Shown one piece after another: positions 12,391-24,062 of a stretch of 64,000 nt of DNA. Below the pieces are notes generated by a model. It was given only the letters and a program-made list of their open reading frames with translations. It made no database searches and had not been told where the DNA came from. Location of the stretch: positions 4,152,107-4,216,106 of the forward strand of contig NC_085095.1 of assembly GCF_963422355.1 (NCBI RefSeq). Reading direction: 5' to 3'. Both the position numbers and the translations under genes were made by a program. Every line of letters starts with the position of its first letter. Position 1 is the stretch's first letter. The stretch is from Corticium candelabrum. Taxonomy: Eukaryota > Porifera > Homoscleromorpha > Homosclerophorida > Plakinidae.

Positions 12391-12991
12391 GGGTGCATTT
12401 CTTTTGCCTCTACTGCTCTTCTGGAAGCGGCTAGAAGAGTCACGCGACCTCTTCTGGTCGTTTCTTTTGCTTCTCCCCCCTTCTTCTAAAGTGTTAGAAG
12501 AGTCACGAGACCTCTTCTGGCTCTTCTGGCCTAAAGGCGGAAAAGGCAGAAGAGAAGAGGTCTCGTGACTTGCGAGACATGCGCAGTAACACGCGCGTAT
12601 CGAATGAGCTGTACTAGAGTCCTTCGCTTCCATTGCTTTGGAAACCAAGTGGTCTTCCAGCAATATCAACTCCCACAACTACAGCTGCTGCTGTGGGTGT
12701 TCTCCAAGGACCCCCTTTGAGGCACCAGAAACGGAGACAGCGGTTGTAGAAGTCGCTTCTTCAAGTTGAGATCCAATTTTTTTAGTGAAAACCTTATTTT
12801 GCTACTACAGCTACCGCTTCCGCGTCCATCGCACTGCTAAACTATTAATGCGCATGCTCAGCTCTTCTAGGTCCTCTTCTGGTCATTTCTTTGGCTTGGC
12901 TCTTCTGATCAGACTGCGCATGATCGACCTCTTTGGTTCTCTTCTGACACCTCTATTCCAGAAGAGCAGAAGAGGCAAAAGAAATGCACCC
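12391..12991. mobile_element. hAT-like MITE with AGAAGAG-rich inverted arms
   Basis: The ends GGGTGCATTTCTTTTGCCTC and GAGGCAAAAGAAATGCACCC are perfect inverts. They extend inward through repeated CTCTTCTGG/CCAGAAGAG motifs. Flanks CCTAG and CCTAC resemble a decayed TSD. The 600-bp interior has no transposase, and frames inside it (12388-12678, 12785-13000) are not genes. Confidence 0.6.
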
Positions 12992-13537
12992 CTACTCTAG
13001 AATAGACTTTGACAACCTGTTTCCACATACATATGCATATTAGCTATAGATCACCGATCGCGATCACGCGAAGAGATCATACTGACATCTTCTGAATCGA
13101 AGCTTACCTCCTTAGAAGCCTTTAGTAAGTCTCCTCTAAAGCAGGTCTTGGCGAGGCTATCAGCAGCTAATCCAATTTCTGCCTAGAAAAAAATATAGCT
13201 ATTAGTATGCACGATGCAGATATTTTGATCAGTCCACGAACATCGATTTTTGTCAATCATGCACATACCTAACTAGCTCGATAGTTGAAGTCTTGCTTAC
13301 CCTGTATCTTAAGCGTTCTCTAGTCCCTTTCACCAGCTCAGGCGGTCCATCCATTATTCCTGGCAGAAAGCGTATGACAGCTCAACGCCTATCAACGGCA
13401 ATTGTACACTGCGTAGACCCTCCCATGGGCGGAACCTTCATTTCACACAGATTGACGGCTCCGTCAAACCTTTGGTCTCTAGCCTTATGTAGTACTATGT
13501 ATACGGCTTACACACATTTGCATGTACTGAACGGCGG

Positions 13538-14165
<628 letters not shown>

Positions 14166-14602
14166 CACACGCTCGTAGCTCTGCAGCGACGGTGTAAACA
14201 CAGCTTCATTTATTAATTAAGTTAATAAAGATGCATGTTCAAGAGCTCCAAGACTAATGTCAAATGATGGAGTGTAATCACACAGTGCACGTGTCATCAT
14301 GACCTAGCGATGTTGCGTAAATCAACGTATCTAAATAGGACGTAAATAGACGTAAAATACGAAGACACGTAAATCTTTTGTAATTTACGTCGCAAAGTGC
14401 ATGCGCAAAGCTACACTTCAGACGTAAAATACGACCCACGATCGTAAATTACGAAAAATTACATGTCTTCGTATTTTACGTCGATTTACGAGCGTGCGGG
14501 CCGGTAGTTTTACTAGTTGTACGGTAGCCGTAGGCGCCCCGCGTTCGTGAGTAACACGTTCAACGGAGTTTTCAGACCGTCCACTGAAACGCCGAGTCCT
14601 AG

Positions 14603-14688
14603 TGTAACGGTAGAAGTACTGTTAGAGATGTTCGCGCTCAAAGTCCAACTCAACACTGTCTTCTCGTATAACCTCGCATACCCTTACA
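14603..14688 (-). repeat. 3' LTR of Ty3/gypsy element 1 (86 bp)
   Basis: On the - strand it begins TGTAAGGGTATGCGAGG and ends TTCTACCGTTACA. It has the same length as the 5' LTR and differs at about six positions. One difference turns the ATG used for gag into ATC. Confidence 0.92.
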
Positions 14689-14801
14689 CTACTTCCCCCT
14701 TAAATGAGAGCGGTTCCAAACGTCTCTCATTGGTACTCTAGACTAATAAGTACAACGCAACGTTATAGCTCAACTCAATCTGTCCATAATAATTAACTAC
14801 G

Positions 14802-15311
14802 TTAAGTCATATCCGTGTCTATGATATATTCGTCGAGACGTATTGGCATTCTGGGCTGACGTTGTGGGCGATCCTCTTGCGCCTTATCAACGCTGGTAGG
14901 TGGTGAGCATGTAGGTGGACTGCGTGGCTGCGTGTTTCCGGGACGCACTGGTGGACGACGATGTGTATAAGGCTTGATATGGTTGTAGTGAGCGATGTTT
15001 TCCTTTCTGTCGCCTAGCTTACGAATGACATAAGTGACCTCTGAGCAACGCTTTACAATAACGTAAGGTCCAGTCCAATACGGCGTTAGTGTACGTGTCT
15101 TGCCGCAAGGGACACGTGGCTGGTAGAGCCATACGTGGTCGCCAGGGCCGTATGGCGTGTGGTGTGTTCTGGTTGTACCGCGTTTGTTGATTAAAGGTGG
15201 CGATATTAAGATGGTCTGCGACGTGGTCATATAGTTCTTGTGTGCACTGTAATGTATCTGTCGGTTGGGAATGTGAAGAGGAACCGTTACGTTCTTGTGA
15301 TTGCTGTACAT
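14802..15311 (-). pseudogene. Integrase C-terminal region (GPY/F module) of element 1
   Basis: The frame contains YGPGDHVWLYQP and WTGPYVIVKR, the GPY/F fold found after the catalytic core in Ty3/gypsy integrases. A proline-rich, basic tail follows and ends just before the polypurine tract. It is out of frame with the integrase core at 15343-15819. Confidence 0.8.
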
Positions 15312-15342
15312 CTGCTTTCGGTGTTGATTGGAGGTGGTCCGC

Positions 15343-16244
15343 CTAGGAATCGGTCATTGTGCGGGCTCCCTGTTTAAAAATGACGCGAAACGGGGACGCA
15401 TTAATCGTGTCATGCTTGGCAAAGTTGTATGCCAACTGCACGTCTGATAGTCGATCTGGCCAGTCGGTTTGAGAGTGGTGAACGACATTTGCCAGAGCTG
15501 TTCCTATAGAACGGTTCAGCTGTTCAACTGAGCCATTAGCTTGCGAGTGGTAGGCTGAAGAGACAGTGTGCCGCATCCCATACTTAGCACACAAGTCGTT
15601 AAACGTCGTGCTCGTATAGCAAGCACCTTGGTCGGAATGGATGGTACGCGGGATGCCGTAGCGTCCGATCCACTTTCTCAATTTGGAGTCAACGGTGTGG
15701 GCCGACGCGGTTGCAATAGGTGTCATTTCCGCATATTTGCTGAAAGCATCTTGGAAGACCAGAATATAGCGGTATCCGTCTGGGGACAGTGGCAATGGCC
15801 CTTTAATATCTGTCTCCACGATATCGAACGGATGAGACGGGCGAGGGTGTTGGCAAAGCGGAGCTTTAGCTGCAGCAGTCGGACGATTGCGTTCTCCGCA
15901 ACAGCGGCACGACTGGTCATATGCAGCAACATTCTGGCGAACTGTACGAACCAGAAACTGGCAAGTAGTGTGTCGAGGGTTTTGTTGGCTCCCTAGTGTC
16001 CTGCCGTAGGGTCATCGTGCGCCACTTGTAAGACTCGTGGTACAAGCGAGAGTGGTACGACCAACTGTCTCGAGTCGTGCGCCTTGCACCAAACGATGTC
16101 TTCTGCAAGATAAAAATCATGTCGCAGAAAACTCTTCACACCAGGGGATACGTAGGCTGACGGAGGACGACGAGACTTGAGCAGCCGGATGACTACCGCG
16201 ATGTCAGAATCTGCTGCTTGGGCAGTCCGAATGTCGTCTTCCAA
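15343..16244 (-). pseudogene. Integrase zinc-finger and catalytic core of element 1, frameshifted
   Basis: The N-terminal part (16244-15993) reads into HDDPTAGH, the HHCC finger, then breaks; fragments continue at 15932-15723. The catalytic core (15819-15343) retains all three acidic residues: ETDIKGPLP, HSDQGACY and SVEQLNRS. At least two frame changes separate the finger from the core, so no functional integrase is made. Confidence 0.85.
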
Positions 16245-17383
16245 AAATTGCGATGACTTGTCGTGACGTTGGCAATTGTGTCAATGGGTTCCTTTGCAAA
16301 ATCCAAACGGCTCAAAGCATCTGCGACGCAATTCTGGGTACCTTCAACGTACTGGACCCTGAAATCATAAAGCTGTAGTTCCGCAAGCCATCGGGTGCGT
16401 CTACCCAAGGGTCTCGGATGACGAAAAAATATTGCAGTGGTTTGTGGTGAGTACGTAGCACAAACCGCCTGCCGAGCAGGTGGTGGCAAAAATGCCGAAT
16501 AGCTGATACTATAGCGAGCAATTCGCGGTCGTATGTCGCGTAACTCCGTTTCGTTTTAGTCATAGCTCTGATAAAAAAAGGCAACAGAATGTGTCCCTTC
16601 GTATGTCTCCTGAGCGAGTTCCGCTCCCAGACCAACGGTAGAGGCATCCGTTGTCAGAATGAGAGTGCCGACCGGACGAATATGACTTAGCAACGGTGAC
16701 TTCATCAATTGTAGTTTTAATGTTTCGAACGCTGTTTGGCACTCGTGCGTCCAATTAAATGCTACTCCTGCTTGTGTTAGTTTTGTTAGAGGGCAGCTGT
16801 TGTTGCGTAGTTTTTAATAAACTTTCTGTACCGAGAAAAGTTTTGCCTTTGATCTTCCCTTTCGATCTCATGTCTCCACACGTTAGGGGTGCGCCGGAAT
16901 CTAGAAGCCACTGTTGTGTCATCTGTCAGCTTAATTATGTGCTCAATGATAGACGTTTGTCCTTCGTTTCCATCGTAAGCAAACACGGTCTGATACTTGC
17001 AAAGCAAATGTTGTAGTCGTCTTGATTGTTCATCTGTGAGATGATTTCCGGTCGTGATCTTGTCAACGTCTGGCGGTCCTGTGGTTCCGTTGGTAGATGT
17101 GGGTTGCCTCTGTAAACTCTGCTAAGCTCTGGTTCTTGTGGATGCGTACTGATTCTTCTGAGAAGTTGAAAACCTTGACTGGGACGTGTTGTGATGGTCC
17201 CCCAATGGCAAGCGTACAGCATCCGACAAGGCCGTGGGAGGCCGGCAACCACTCTGTTACTTCCACTACACCTGTGTATGTCTCGCCTGAACGTACACCT
17301 TGGCAGTGAACCTTGCCCCAAACAGTATATTCTTGGCCAGGAGCAATATACTCATCAGTAGTAGCATACACTTTCCCGAACAT
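16245..17383 (-). pseudogene. Protease-RT linker, truncated RT and RNase H of element 1
   Basis: The frame at 17383-17063 is the linker after protease. The frame at 17007-16786 begins with RT fingers (LLCKYQTVFAY...RRTP). After about 20 residues it passes straight into FSRYRKFIKNYAT, the segment normally found after the RT thumb. The catalytic RT core, including the YxDD motif, is therefore missing by internal deletion. RNase H pieces follow at 16754-16193 (LLAIVSAIRHF, THHKPLQYFF, ADALSRLDF) in shifted frames. Confidence 0.82.
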
Positions 17384-17407
17384 GACCAGTTGGATCTGCG
17401 AGCGTGA

Positions 17408-17911
17408 TCATTCAGGAGGGCGAAGCCATTCACATTCGGGTATGGCATGACCGTCAATAAGCAATCGTCGCGTTCTCGTGTCAATTTGTAAGTCCAGATG
17501 AGATAACGTATCGAGTTCTAGAATTCCCTCCGTAATACCCGGCACAACGTAGAATTGCGCTGAAATATCTCGTGGTCCAAGACGTATCCTACAAGTAACC
17601 GTGCCCTCGCAGCGGATGCTAGACCCATCAAGCATGACCGGTTGTCGGGACAATTGCTGGTTAATCTTGCCTTTAATATTGGAGACGAGCGACGTGGGAA
17701 TAAGACTAAGTTCTGCCCCAGTGTCAACGAGAAAAAGGTGATAACCTAGCTCACCAAGGTGCACATCAACACGAAGAAGCCCGTGCTTGTCAACTGCTAG
17801 TGCCATAACACGGCCTTTTCCGAAGGGAGGCCTGGACGGTTGGTTAGCTCTACAGTCACGTGCGTAGTGCCCCGGTTTCAAACAGCGGTAGCAATGGTCG
17901 CGATGAGGGCA
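17408..17911 (-). pseudogene. Gag zinc knuckle and aspartic protease of element 1
   Basis: The - strand frame starts with a CX2CX4HX4C knuckle (CYRCLKPGHYARDC, just upstream of 17881). It continues into an aspartic protease with an intact active site LVDTGAELSLIP and ILELDTLSHL near its end. It is closed by a stop at 17408. Protease follows gag without its own good start codon, as expected of a polyprotein. Confidence 0.85.
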
Positions 17912-18106
17912 GAACTTTCTTGTGTGGTTGTCTTCACCGCAGATGGAGCATTCGTGGAAATGCGTGATCGCATTTTTGGACCGCTATTTGAATAGCCAGA
18001 ATACCTGCCTTTTGACGGAGCTGTCTTGTGTGGTACTACCTGCACGTGGCTGGTTTCCGTCTCGCTAGTGCCGCCTTCGTGTCAGTCATCAACTGACATG
18101 ATGGAC

Positions 18107-18757
18107 TCACTCTGCAATCTGATCTACTAAAGACGGGCTAACATGAGATGCATCCGGGTCTGTAACCGTTGCCTGGGCAACGCGTGCAGTCTGCGGTGTC
18201 GTGCTACCCACCCTAGCCAGTTGTAATCGTACGACTTCTGCGGCTAGGTCTTGAACCTTCTTGGTTGTAGTTTTCGGGTCTCGTCGTAGGGCCACGCGTA
18301 GCTCCCGTGGTAGTCCTTTCAAAAAACAATCCCTCACTATGGTATCGAGCACATTCGCGTCAAATCCGGGATATGCCAGTTTAGCAAGGTGGCAAACATC
18401 ATGTGCAAATGAATCTGGAGACTCACCTGCGCGCCAAGATCGTCCTGTAAGCTCGTGGATAGCGGTATCTCAATCTCTCTCTACTTTGACAAACTCCTGC
18501 TTGAGTTTGTCTGCAACCACTCCTGGGTCTTTTGGGTGTTCTTCGCTCATGCGCGCATAACACTCGAAAGCTGGTCCATCTAGGCGCGATGCTATGGCCA
18601 GAGCTTTCTTTTCCCCGCTGTAACTTTTCAAGGTGGCCCACTCGTCTACTTTCTTTAGCCACACCGCTAGGTTCCCTTCTCCTGTGTAGGTGCGAGGCGT
18701 GTTGACTTCGATCCCACTCCGGTCACCAGTTGTAACGGTAGAAGTACTGTTAGACAT
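18107..18757 (-). pseudogene. Gag of Ty3/gypsy element 1; start codon inside the 5' LTR
   Basis: The first reasonable ATG (18757-18755) lies inside the 5' LTR. The frame reads MSNSTSTVTTGDRSG through the LTR end and across the primer-binding site into typical gag sequence (YTGEGNLAVWLKKVDEWA). A frameshift/stop near 18470 breaks it. The capsid continues at 18352-18107 (DCFLKGLPRELRVALRRDP). An intact upstream extension (from 18784) adds nine residues and also starts in the LTR. Confidence 0.8.
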
Positions 18758-18816
18758 GTTCGCGCTCAAAGTCCAACTCAACACTTACTCCCCGTATAAC
18801 TTCGCATACCCTTACA
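18731..18816 (-). repeat. 5' LTR of Ty3/gypsy element 1 (86 bp)
   Basis: It begins TGTAAGGGTATGCGAAG and ends TACCGTTACA on the - strand. It contains the gag ATG. The primer-binding site begins two bases after the LTR. Confidence 0.92.
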
Positions 18817-18994
18817 CCAGTTAGACAATACCTATTTGTTGAAACCCTAGCTGTCATGGAAGTAAACATGCAAACTTCCTAGTAGTTAGATTACGTATCT
18901 GGAACTGGTATAGGTAGTCGTCGTCTTGCGTTCGTGATCAAGACAATAGAAATCTAGAGCCTAGGTATGCACTCAGTTCCGTTGTAACGACAGT

Positions 18995-20929
18995 CAGTCT
19001 ACGGAACCAGCCCACGCGTTATCTTTCAAAGCAAGACCCGGATTAACTTCATCTCGTTGTGTTACAATGTCCCGTATTCGGGTGCTTGATATGTCAACTA
19101 CTTTACTGATAATCTGTGTAGCCACCAGAGCTTTTTCTTCTTCATTGTCGCAACGTGTAGTGAAAAGAAGGTTTGAAGCATGAATTCAACGGTAGGTAGG
19201 AAGCAACAGAGGACGAGTTTTCGTAGGAGAGGGACGGAAGTGGACGCGCTTTGATGCTGTCACCGCCATGGCGCCTCACTTCGTGAATTTCGTCCCAGGA
19301 AACGAGATGACCAGCTACCCTGTTTCGATCAGCATAGGATGCAGTGTATCTTAGTCGATTGCTAACAGCAGTTTGTGTTGGTCTCGTGATTTCTTTTGCA
19401 CAGAAGAGGAAGTAGGCTCGAGTGTCCAGCCGGTCACTCCCCCGCGGCGGAGAAAGACCGGCTGGAGACATTCGCCACTCAAAGGAAACCGCTGCCTCTC
19501 TATCCTCCAATCAGGATTTTACACGTTTGGTTAGTGTTTGTGCATGCACGTGTATTTACGATAACTGCTGATAGCAATGCCCGTCGCTATTGGCTCTCTA
19601 CTAATGGCTTTGGAACTGAGTAGTCAATTGCATTTACCGTCTGATATCACATTTCGTTAGCGTGTGAGCTACACCTGCATGTCATCTTCTCTTTGTCTTC
19701 CTTTTCGTACTTGGAGAACTAGGCAGCGCATGCAAAACAACTTCTAGTCCCTCACGGTGTCGTACGTTGCATGCATTGAACGAGTAGACCATCTACAAAG
19801 CGTGGTATTTGCACTCAACGCAGGGCGACGTGCAGAGCTATGATTTGCGTACATTGCGGCCGACCTTTGGTTGGCCTCTGTGGTAAACTTTGAGTCTAGC
19901 GATCTTAGAACGAGAGACAGACAACGAGAAGAGCTGGAAAGAGTCGACATGTTGTTCATAGACTTGGATATTACACGTACTTGCGTCAGAGCAAAATTAC
20001 ATTAGCAAAGAGCCAATAGCGACGTGCATCCCTATCGAGGATGCACAAACATTGAACGGCACTCTGATTGGAGGAAGAGAGTCGGCGGTTTGTTTGAGTG
20101 GCGAATGTCTCCAGCCGGTCTTTCTCCGCCTCGGGGGGAGATGACCGGCCTGACACTCGAGCCTAGAGAGGAAGATGAAACGGGCGGAAATGGCTGATCT
20201 TGAAATGCACGGTGTGCAGTAAGTACATTCACTACGAAGTACGAGCGCTTGTGTATAAATCTTCAGGCCTTCAGGTGTGCGTTGATTCTTTTGGAGACGA
20301 TTTATTGTTGTTTAAGGTCCAGGCAAGGCGATTTATGTCTAGATGGTTTAGCGCCTTGCTGGTCCGGGGCCAACTTTTGAACCTTCTGTGCATTTAGCTC
20401 CACCGCTAGAAGGCAATTTGTTTCCCTAATGATATTGCATTGATGTTTTTCTTTTCACTTTACAAGAGCAGCACCAAACCGTTGCTTGTGCGGGTGTCTA
20501 TCGGTTGCATGAAATACGAGTTTCGTCGACTTGGGTCAGCCCTTGTGACACAGCATGCGGGGCTGATGGTGTAGTAGGCGGGACTTAGGCTTTTGAGCTT
20601 TGCCAGATGCGTAGCTGTACTCATTGTTCCGTGTATTTCAGTCAGTAAACGTTGTACAAGCACTTGGACAAGTTGTACAACGTTGTACAAGCACATTTAC
20701 TCTATTGTACCTGTAGCTGAACGTTCTTTCGTCGGGAAGAGAACGTCGAACACCTAAAGGGGTCCTTGTCGTGAGATCTTACCATGGCAATGCAAGTAAC
20801 CCAGCGTAAGCATTCACATTCGACAACAGCTATAAAGTCAAGACAACCGATCGTTTTCGCTGATCTATTGCGCTTTGGCATTATCCAGGTACTTTTGAAA
20901 GATAGACTACGTGGTTGTTCCGTAGACTG
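18995..20929. mobile_element. TIR element CAGTCTACGGAAC with 3-bp TSD AGT
   Basis: Perfect 13-bp inverted ends CAGTCTACGGAAC are flanked by AGT (18992-18994 and 20930-20932). R1 copy B at about 52580 shows the empty site, ACAACAGTGGTATGG. A - strand frame of about 60 codons (19185 down to 18994; contains EEEKALVATQIISKVVD and RIRDIVTQRDEVNPG) stays open to the left terminus. Its stop TGA is formed with the first TSD base. No known transposase motif is recognised. The 3-bp TSD fits Harbinger, CMC or Academ. It contains a Mutator-like MITE. Confidence 0.75.
19413..20165. mobile_element. Mutator-like MITE A with long inverted arms
   Basis: Inverted arms begin TAGGCTCGAGTGTC and run about 150-200 bp (shared core GGCGGAGAAAGACCGGCTGG, then ATTCGCCACTCAAA and GCCAATAGCGACG). 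Flanks AAGAGGAAG (19404-19412) and GAGAGGAAG (20166-20174) are a 9-bp TSD with one change. Long TIRs plus a 9-bp TSD are the Mutator (MULE) hallmark. No transposase. Confidence 0.7.
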
Positions 20930-21295
20930 AGTGGTACGTATGGTATTTACTGACATAGAAATTGATATCAGCAAACATTGACTATCAACAGTGTTAGATG
21001 CAGCACACTGTAGTAAAGGATTGATCATACTGTAAGTATGGGACGTGTGAATAGTTGACTGTAGGTGGTATTCAACTGCTGATGTTTCTTGGTTGTCAAG
21101 TACACACAGTTCCTAGCTACAATACAAAAAGGTGGGGCGACGGAACTTCATGAAGCATTTTCTTCGCCGTTTGGTCACTTGCACGAATCGTTCTTAGATT
21201 AGAATCATCTGTAGTCCGACACGGAAACGATTTTAAGGTAGGTCCTATCATGAAACGTGGTCATGGGAAGGAGAAATTTGAGATTTGCACACACG

Positions 21296-21302
<7 letters not shown>

Positions 21303-21355
<53 letters not shown>
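21303..21355. repeat. (CA)n microsatellite of R1, host of the LINE insertion
   Basis: Alternating GC/CA then an AC array. In R1 copy B the equivalent array (53023-53105) runs straight into the right part of R1. Here a LINE follows. Confidence 0.9.
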
Positions 21356-21837
21356 AGCTCTCTTATGGCACAGAGACTTTCAACATGCAATATTTACTGT
21401 TACGTGTACATCTGCTAGACAGGTGGCGGTCAAGATGACAACATCATATGGGGTTATTCTTGTAATAGCCTTATATATGCCCGTAGACTACGGTGATGAT
21501 GATGCTTTGAATGAGTACATCATGGAGTTGGGCTTCTTGGAAGGAACTCTAGAAATTGTGCAATATGACCATGTTTTGTTATTAGGTGATTTCAACAATG
21601 ATTTGCGGTATATCAGTAGTTTTTCTGGCAGACTGGAATCTTTCTTGTTGGAACATAGCTTTTCAGCTGTGGATTTAGGGATTCTAATGCAAGCTGCATG
21701 AATACATGGCACAATTACAACTTTAGTCGGGAATCGTGGATTGATTATGTATGTGTATCACAATCTATGCAGGAATTTGTTGAGAGTTTTGTAATCCGAG
21801 AAGGTGGTAATGTGTCTTCTGATCACGGGCCATTATG
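21356..21837 (+). pseudogene. AP endonuclease remnant of the LINE
   Basis: The frame to 21701 includes ILVIALYMPVDYGD and VLLLGDFNNDL, the central motifs of APE-type LINE endonucleases. After a frameshift, ESWIDYVCVSQS and SSDHGPL (the terminal SDH motif) follow up to about 21837. The N-terminal catalytic part is absent through 5' truncation. Confidence 0.8.
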
Positions 21838-22736
21838 ATGTCTACGAATATTGTTGTTACGACTGTTGGTAATGAGAAGAATCCTTGCTTGGTTTCTAAA
21901 CAGCTGTTATGGAAAGAGGCGACTGAATCAAACCTCAACAAGTACCAACGAAGTTTAGAAATGGATTTACAATTGATATGTATTCCTGTAGAGGCTGCAA
22001 TATGCAATGAACCACTTCTGTGTGAGCACGGTCTTTCAATACAATTCTTCTATGATAATGTGTCCTCTGCGATAACGAGATCTGCAAAACTATGCATTCC
22101 GATGAGGAAAAACAAGATGACAAAGAAACTGGGATGGAACGATGAACTGAAGATGTTAAAACGAGCCTCAAATAAGGACTATTCTATCTGGATGGCAGTT
22201 GGTAAGCCACGACATGGGCTTTTGTATGGGTCGATGTTGAAGTCTCGTAAGCAGTTTAACTAAGCTCAAGAGTTGGAAGAAAGAGGAAAAGAAAAGTTTG
22301 GCAAATATCTAAGTAGATACCTGAACATATGGATCATCACGACCACTTCTGGGGTAAACTGAAGAGAGGAATAAGACCAAACTCAGGGGAGCATCTACAA
22401 GGATTGGTCAACCTGTTCTGATAGGGACATTCTGTGTCGATGGAGAGAGCATTTTGCTTCTGTGGCTAATAGTGAGCCTCCTCAGTGGAGAGAGGAAGTG
22501 CGAATGAAGTTTGAAACGATGATACGAAAGCAAATGGGTGGACCCAATCTTCCATGGTGGTGTGTTGATATCAAAGTTGCTGAGGTTGTAAAGGCTGTAC
22601 GGCATCTTAAGATATGTTTCTCAGACACTCGTTTGTTCCACATCAGTTCCTTTTGTCAGTCATAGTTCCTATCATCAAAGATAGATGTGGAGATATTACG
22701 GATGTGAATAACTATTGAAGCATTGCTATATCTTCA

Positions 22737-23303
22737 GTGATATCTAAGGTATTAGAGTTAGTTCTGTTGGATCGGATAAAGAGCTTGTTAGTAACTAAAG
22801 AGCAACAATTCGGTTTCAAGTGTAAACACAGTTGTACAAATTGCTCATTTGTGCTTAAAAGTGCGAATGACTATTACCTGAAGAGGGGAAATGATAAGGT
22901 TTTCGTATGTGCTCTGGACTTATCTAAAGCCTATGATAGAGTGCCGTACTACAATCTTTTTATCACGTTATTGGAAATGGGACTGCCAGTGTACTTTGTA
23001 AGGCTGTTGTCAGTGTGGTATGAGAAGCAGACCATGCATGTCAAGTGGAAAACCCAACTGTCAAAGAAGTTTACTGTTGGTAACGGTGTCCAACAAGGAA
23101 GTGTTCTTTTTCCGTCCTTCTTTTATATTTATATTGAGGATTTACTGATAAGGCTACAAAATTGTGGATATGGTGGTAAGGTGGGTCCTGCCTTTGTTGG
23201 CTGCCTGGCTTATGCTGATGATGTAACTTTGATTTCCCCTACACTGAATGGGACACAGAGGATGCTTGACATATGTACGTCATTTGCAACTGAGAAGGGA
23301 TGA
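22737..23303 (+). pseudogene. Reverse transcriptase core of the LINE
   Basis: A 188-codon frame carries RT blocks: EQQFGFKCKHSC, CALDLSKAYDRVPYYN (motif A), NGVQQGSVLFPSFF (motif B) and CLAYADDVTLISP (motif C, YADD intact). Flanking frames at 21835-22263 and 22462-22665 hold the EN-RT linker and the first RT blocks. Confidence 0.88.
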
Positions 23304-23375
23304 CTATTCAGCAGCAAGAAAGGCTTTGTAACTTTGTTCGTCAGGAATCGCAGGATCTAATTTTTTGATCCCCAG

Positions 23376-23900
23376 TTGGCACTTGATGGTTGCATTCTTC
23401 CATTCAAATCAAACATACCGCATTTAGGCGTGCGTATGCATTCATTTCTACAACCTCGACATATGGTGGAGGCCAGAATTAGAAAATTCTTTGGAGCGGT
23501 GAATGCGGTTCTGGGACAAATCGGTGGTGTATGTAGATCTGACAAAGTATGGTTAAAAATTGTGAACATAAAACTTTTTTTGGTACTGGCATTTGGTTCT
23601 CATCTTTGGGATTATGATAGATCTGATGTATCATACATGGTTAATTGAGCATTTCGAAAGGGCGTCAGATGCGGGCTTGGGATGAGGAAGTATGAATCCA
23701 TTCATGATAGGCTGAAGGATGATTTCAAAGAAGCTATGACAAGAGCTAAGGACATGAGGCTTAAATATTTACGTAGAACAGGACAGTCGGTTAATTATCT
23801 GGTGAGAGGTCTATTTATATTAGCTGTAGATAAAAAGTTGCATGTAGGATGTAGATATATTGTAGTTTGTGCTGTCTGTTGTAGCTGGTGTATTTTGTAG
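23376..23900 (+). pseudogene. LINE C-terminal region
   Basis: Frames 23376-23648 and 23682-23900 (LGVRMHSF, ARIRKFFGAVNAVLG, LKYLRRTGQSV) are the usual post-RT segment of CR1-like LINEs, split by one stop and a frameshift. No RNase H domain. The 3' tail follows. Confidence 0.7.
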
Positions 23901-23990
23901 TCTGTTAGCTGTACATCTTATGTCTCAGTTGTTTTTATGTTTGCCCCAAGAGGGAACTGTACCTTTTTAGGTGCGACAGAAATATATCAT

Positions 23991-24062
<72 letters not shown>

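Larger units (their letters stand above)
14603..18816 (-). mobile_element. Ty3/gypsy retrotransposon 1, very short LTRs, defective
   Basis: Read on the - strand: 5' LTR 18731-18816, primer-binding site beginning TGGTGACC at 18728-18721, gag, protease, remnant reverse transcriptase, RNase H, integrase with a GPY/F module, the polypurine tract AAGGGGGAAGTAG beside the 3' LTR, and 3' LTR 14603-14688. Flanking CTAG/CCAG may be a decayed 4-bp TSD. PR-RT-RH-IN order identifies Ty3/gypsy. Frameshifts and stops lie in gag, pol and integrase. No envelope frame is present. Confidence 0.92.
21356..24060 (+). mobile_element. APE-type LINE (CR1/Jockey-like), 5'-truncated, degenerate
   Basis: The + strand order is endonuclease remnant, reverse transcriptase, C-terminal region, then a tail GCGACAGAAATATATC running into a (TA)n array of about 65 bp. 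The left end is truncated within the endonuclease where it meets the CA array of R1. Multiple stops and frameshifts separate the parts. Confidence 0.85.

Noticed and set aside
15568..15996. + strand 142-codon frame opposite the integrase
   Set aside because: Shadow of the - strand integrase core; no domain on this strand.
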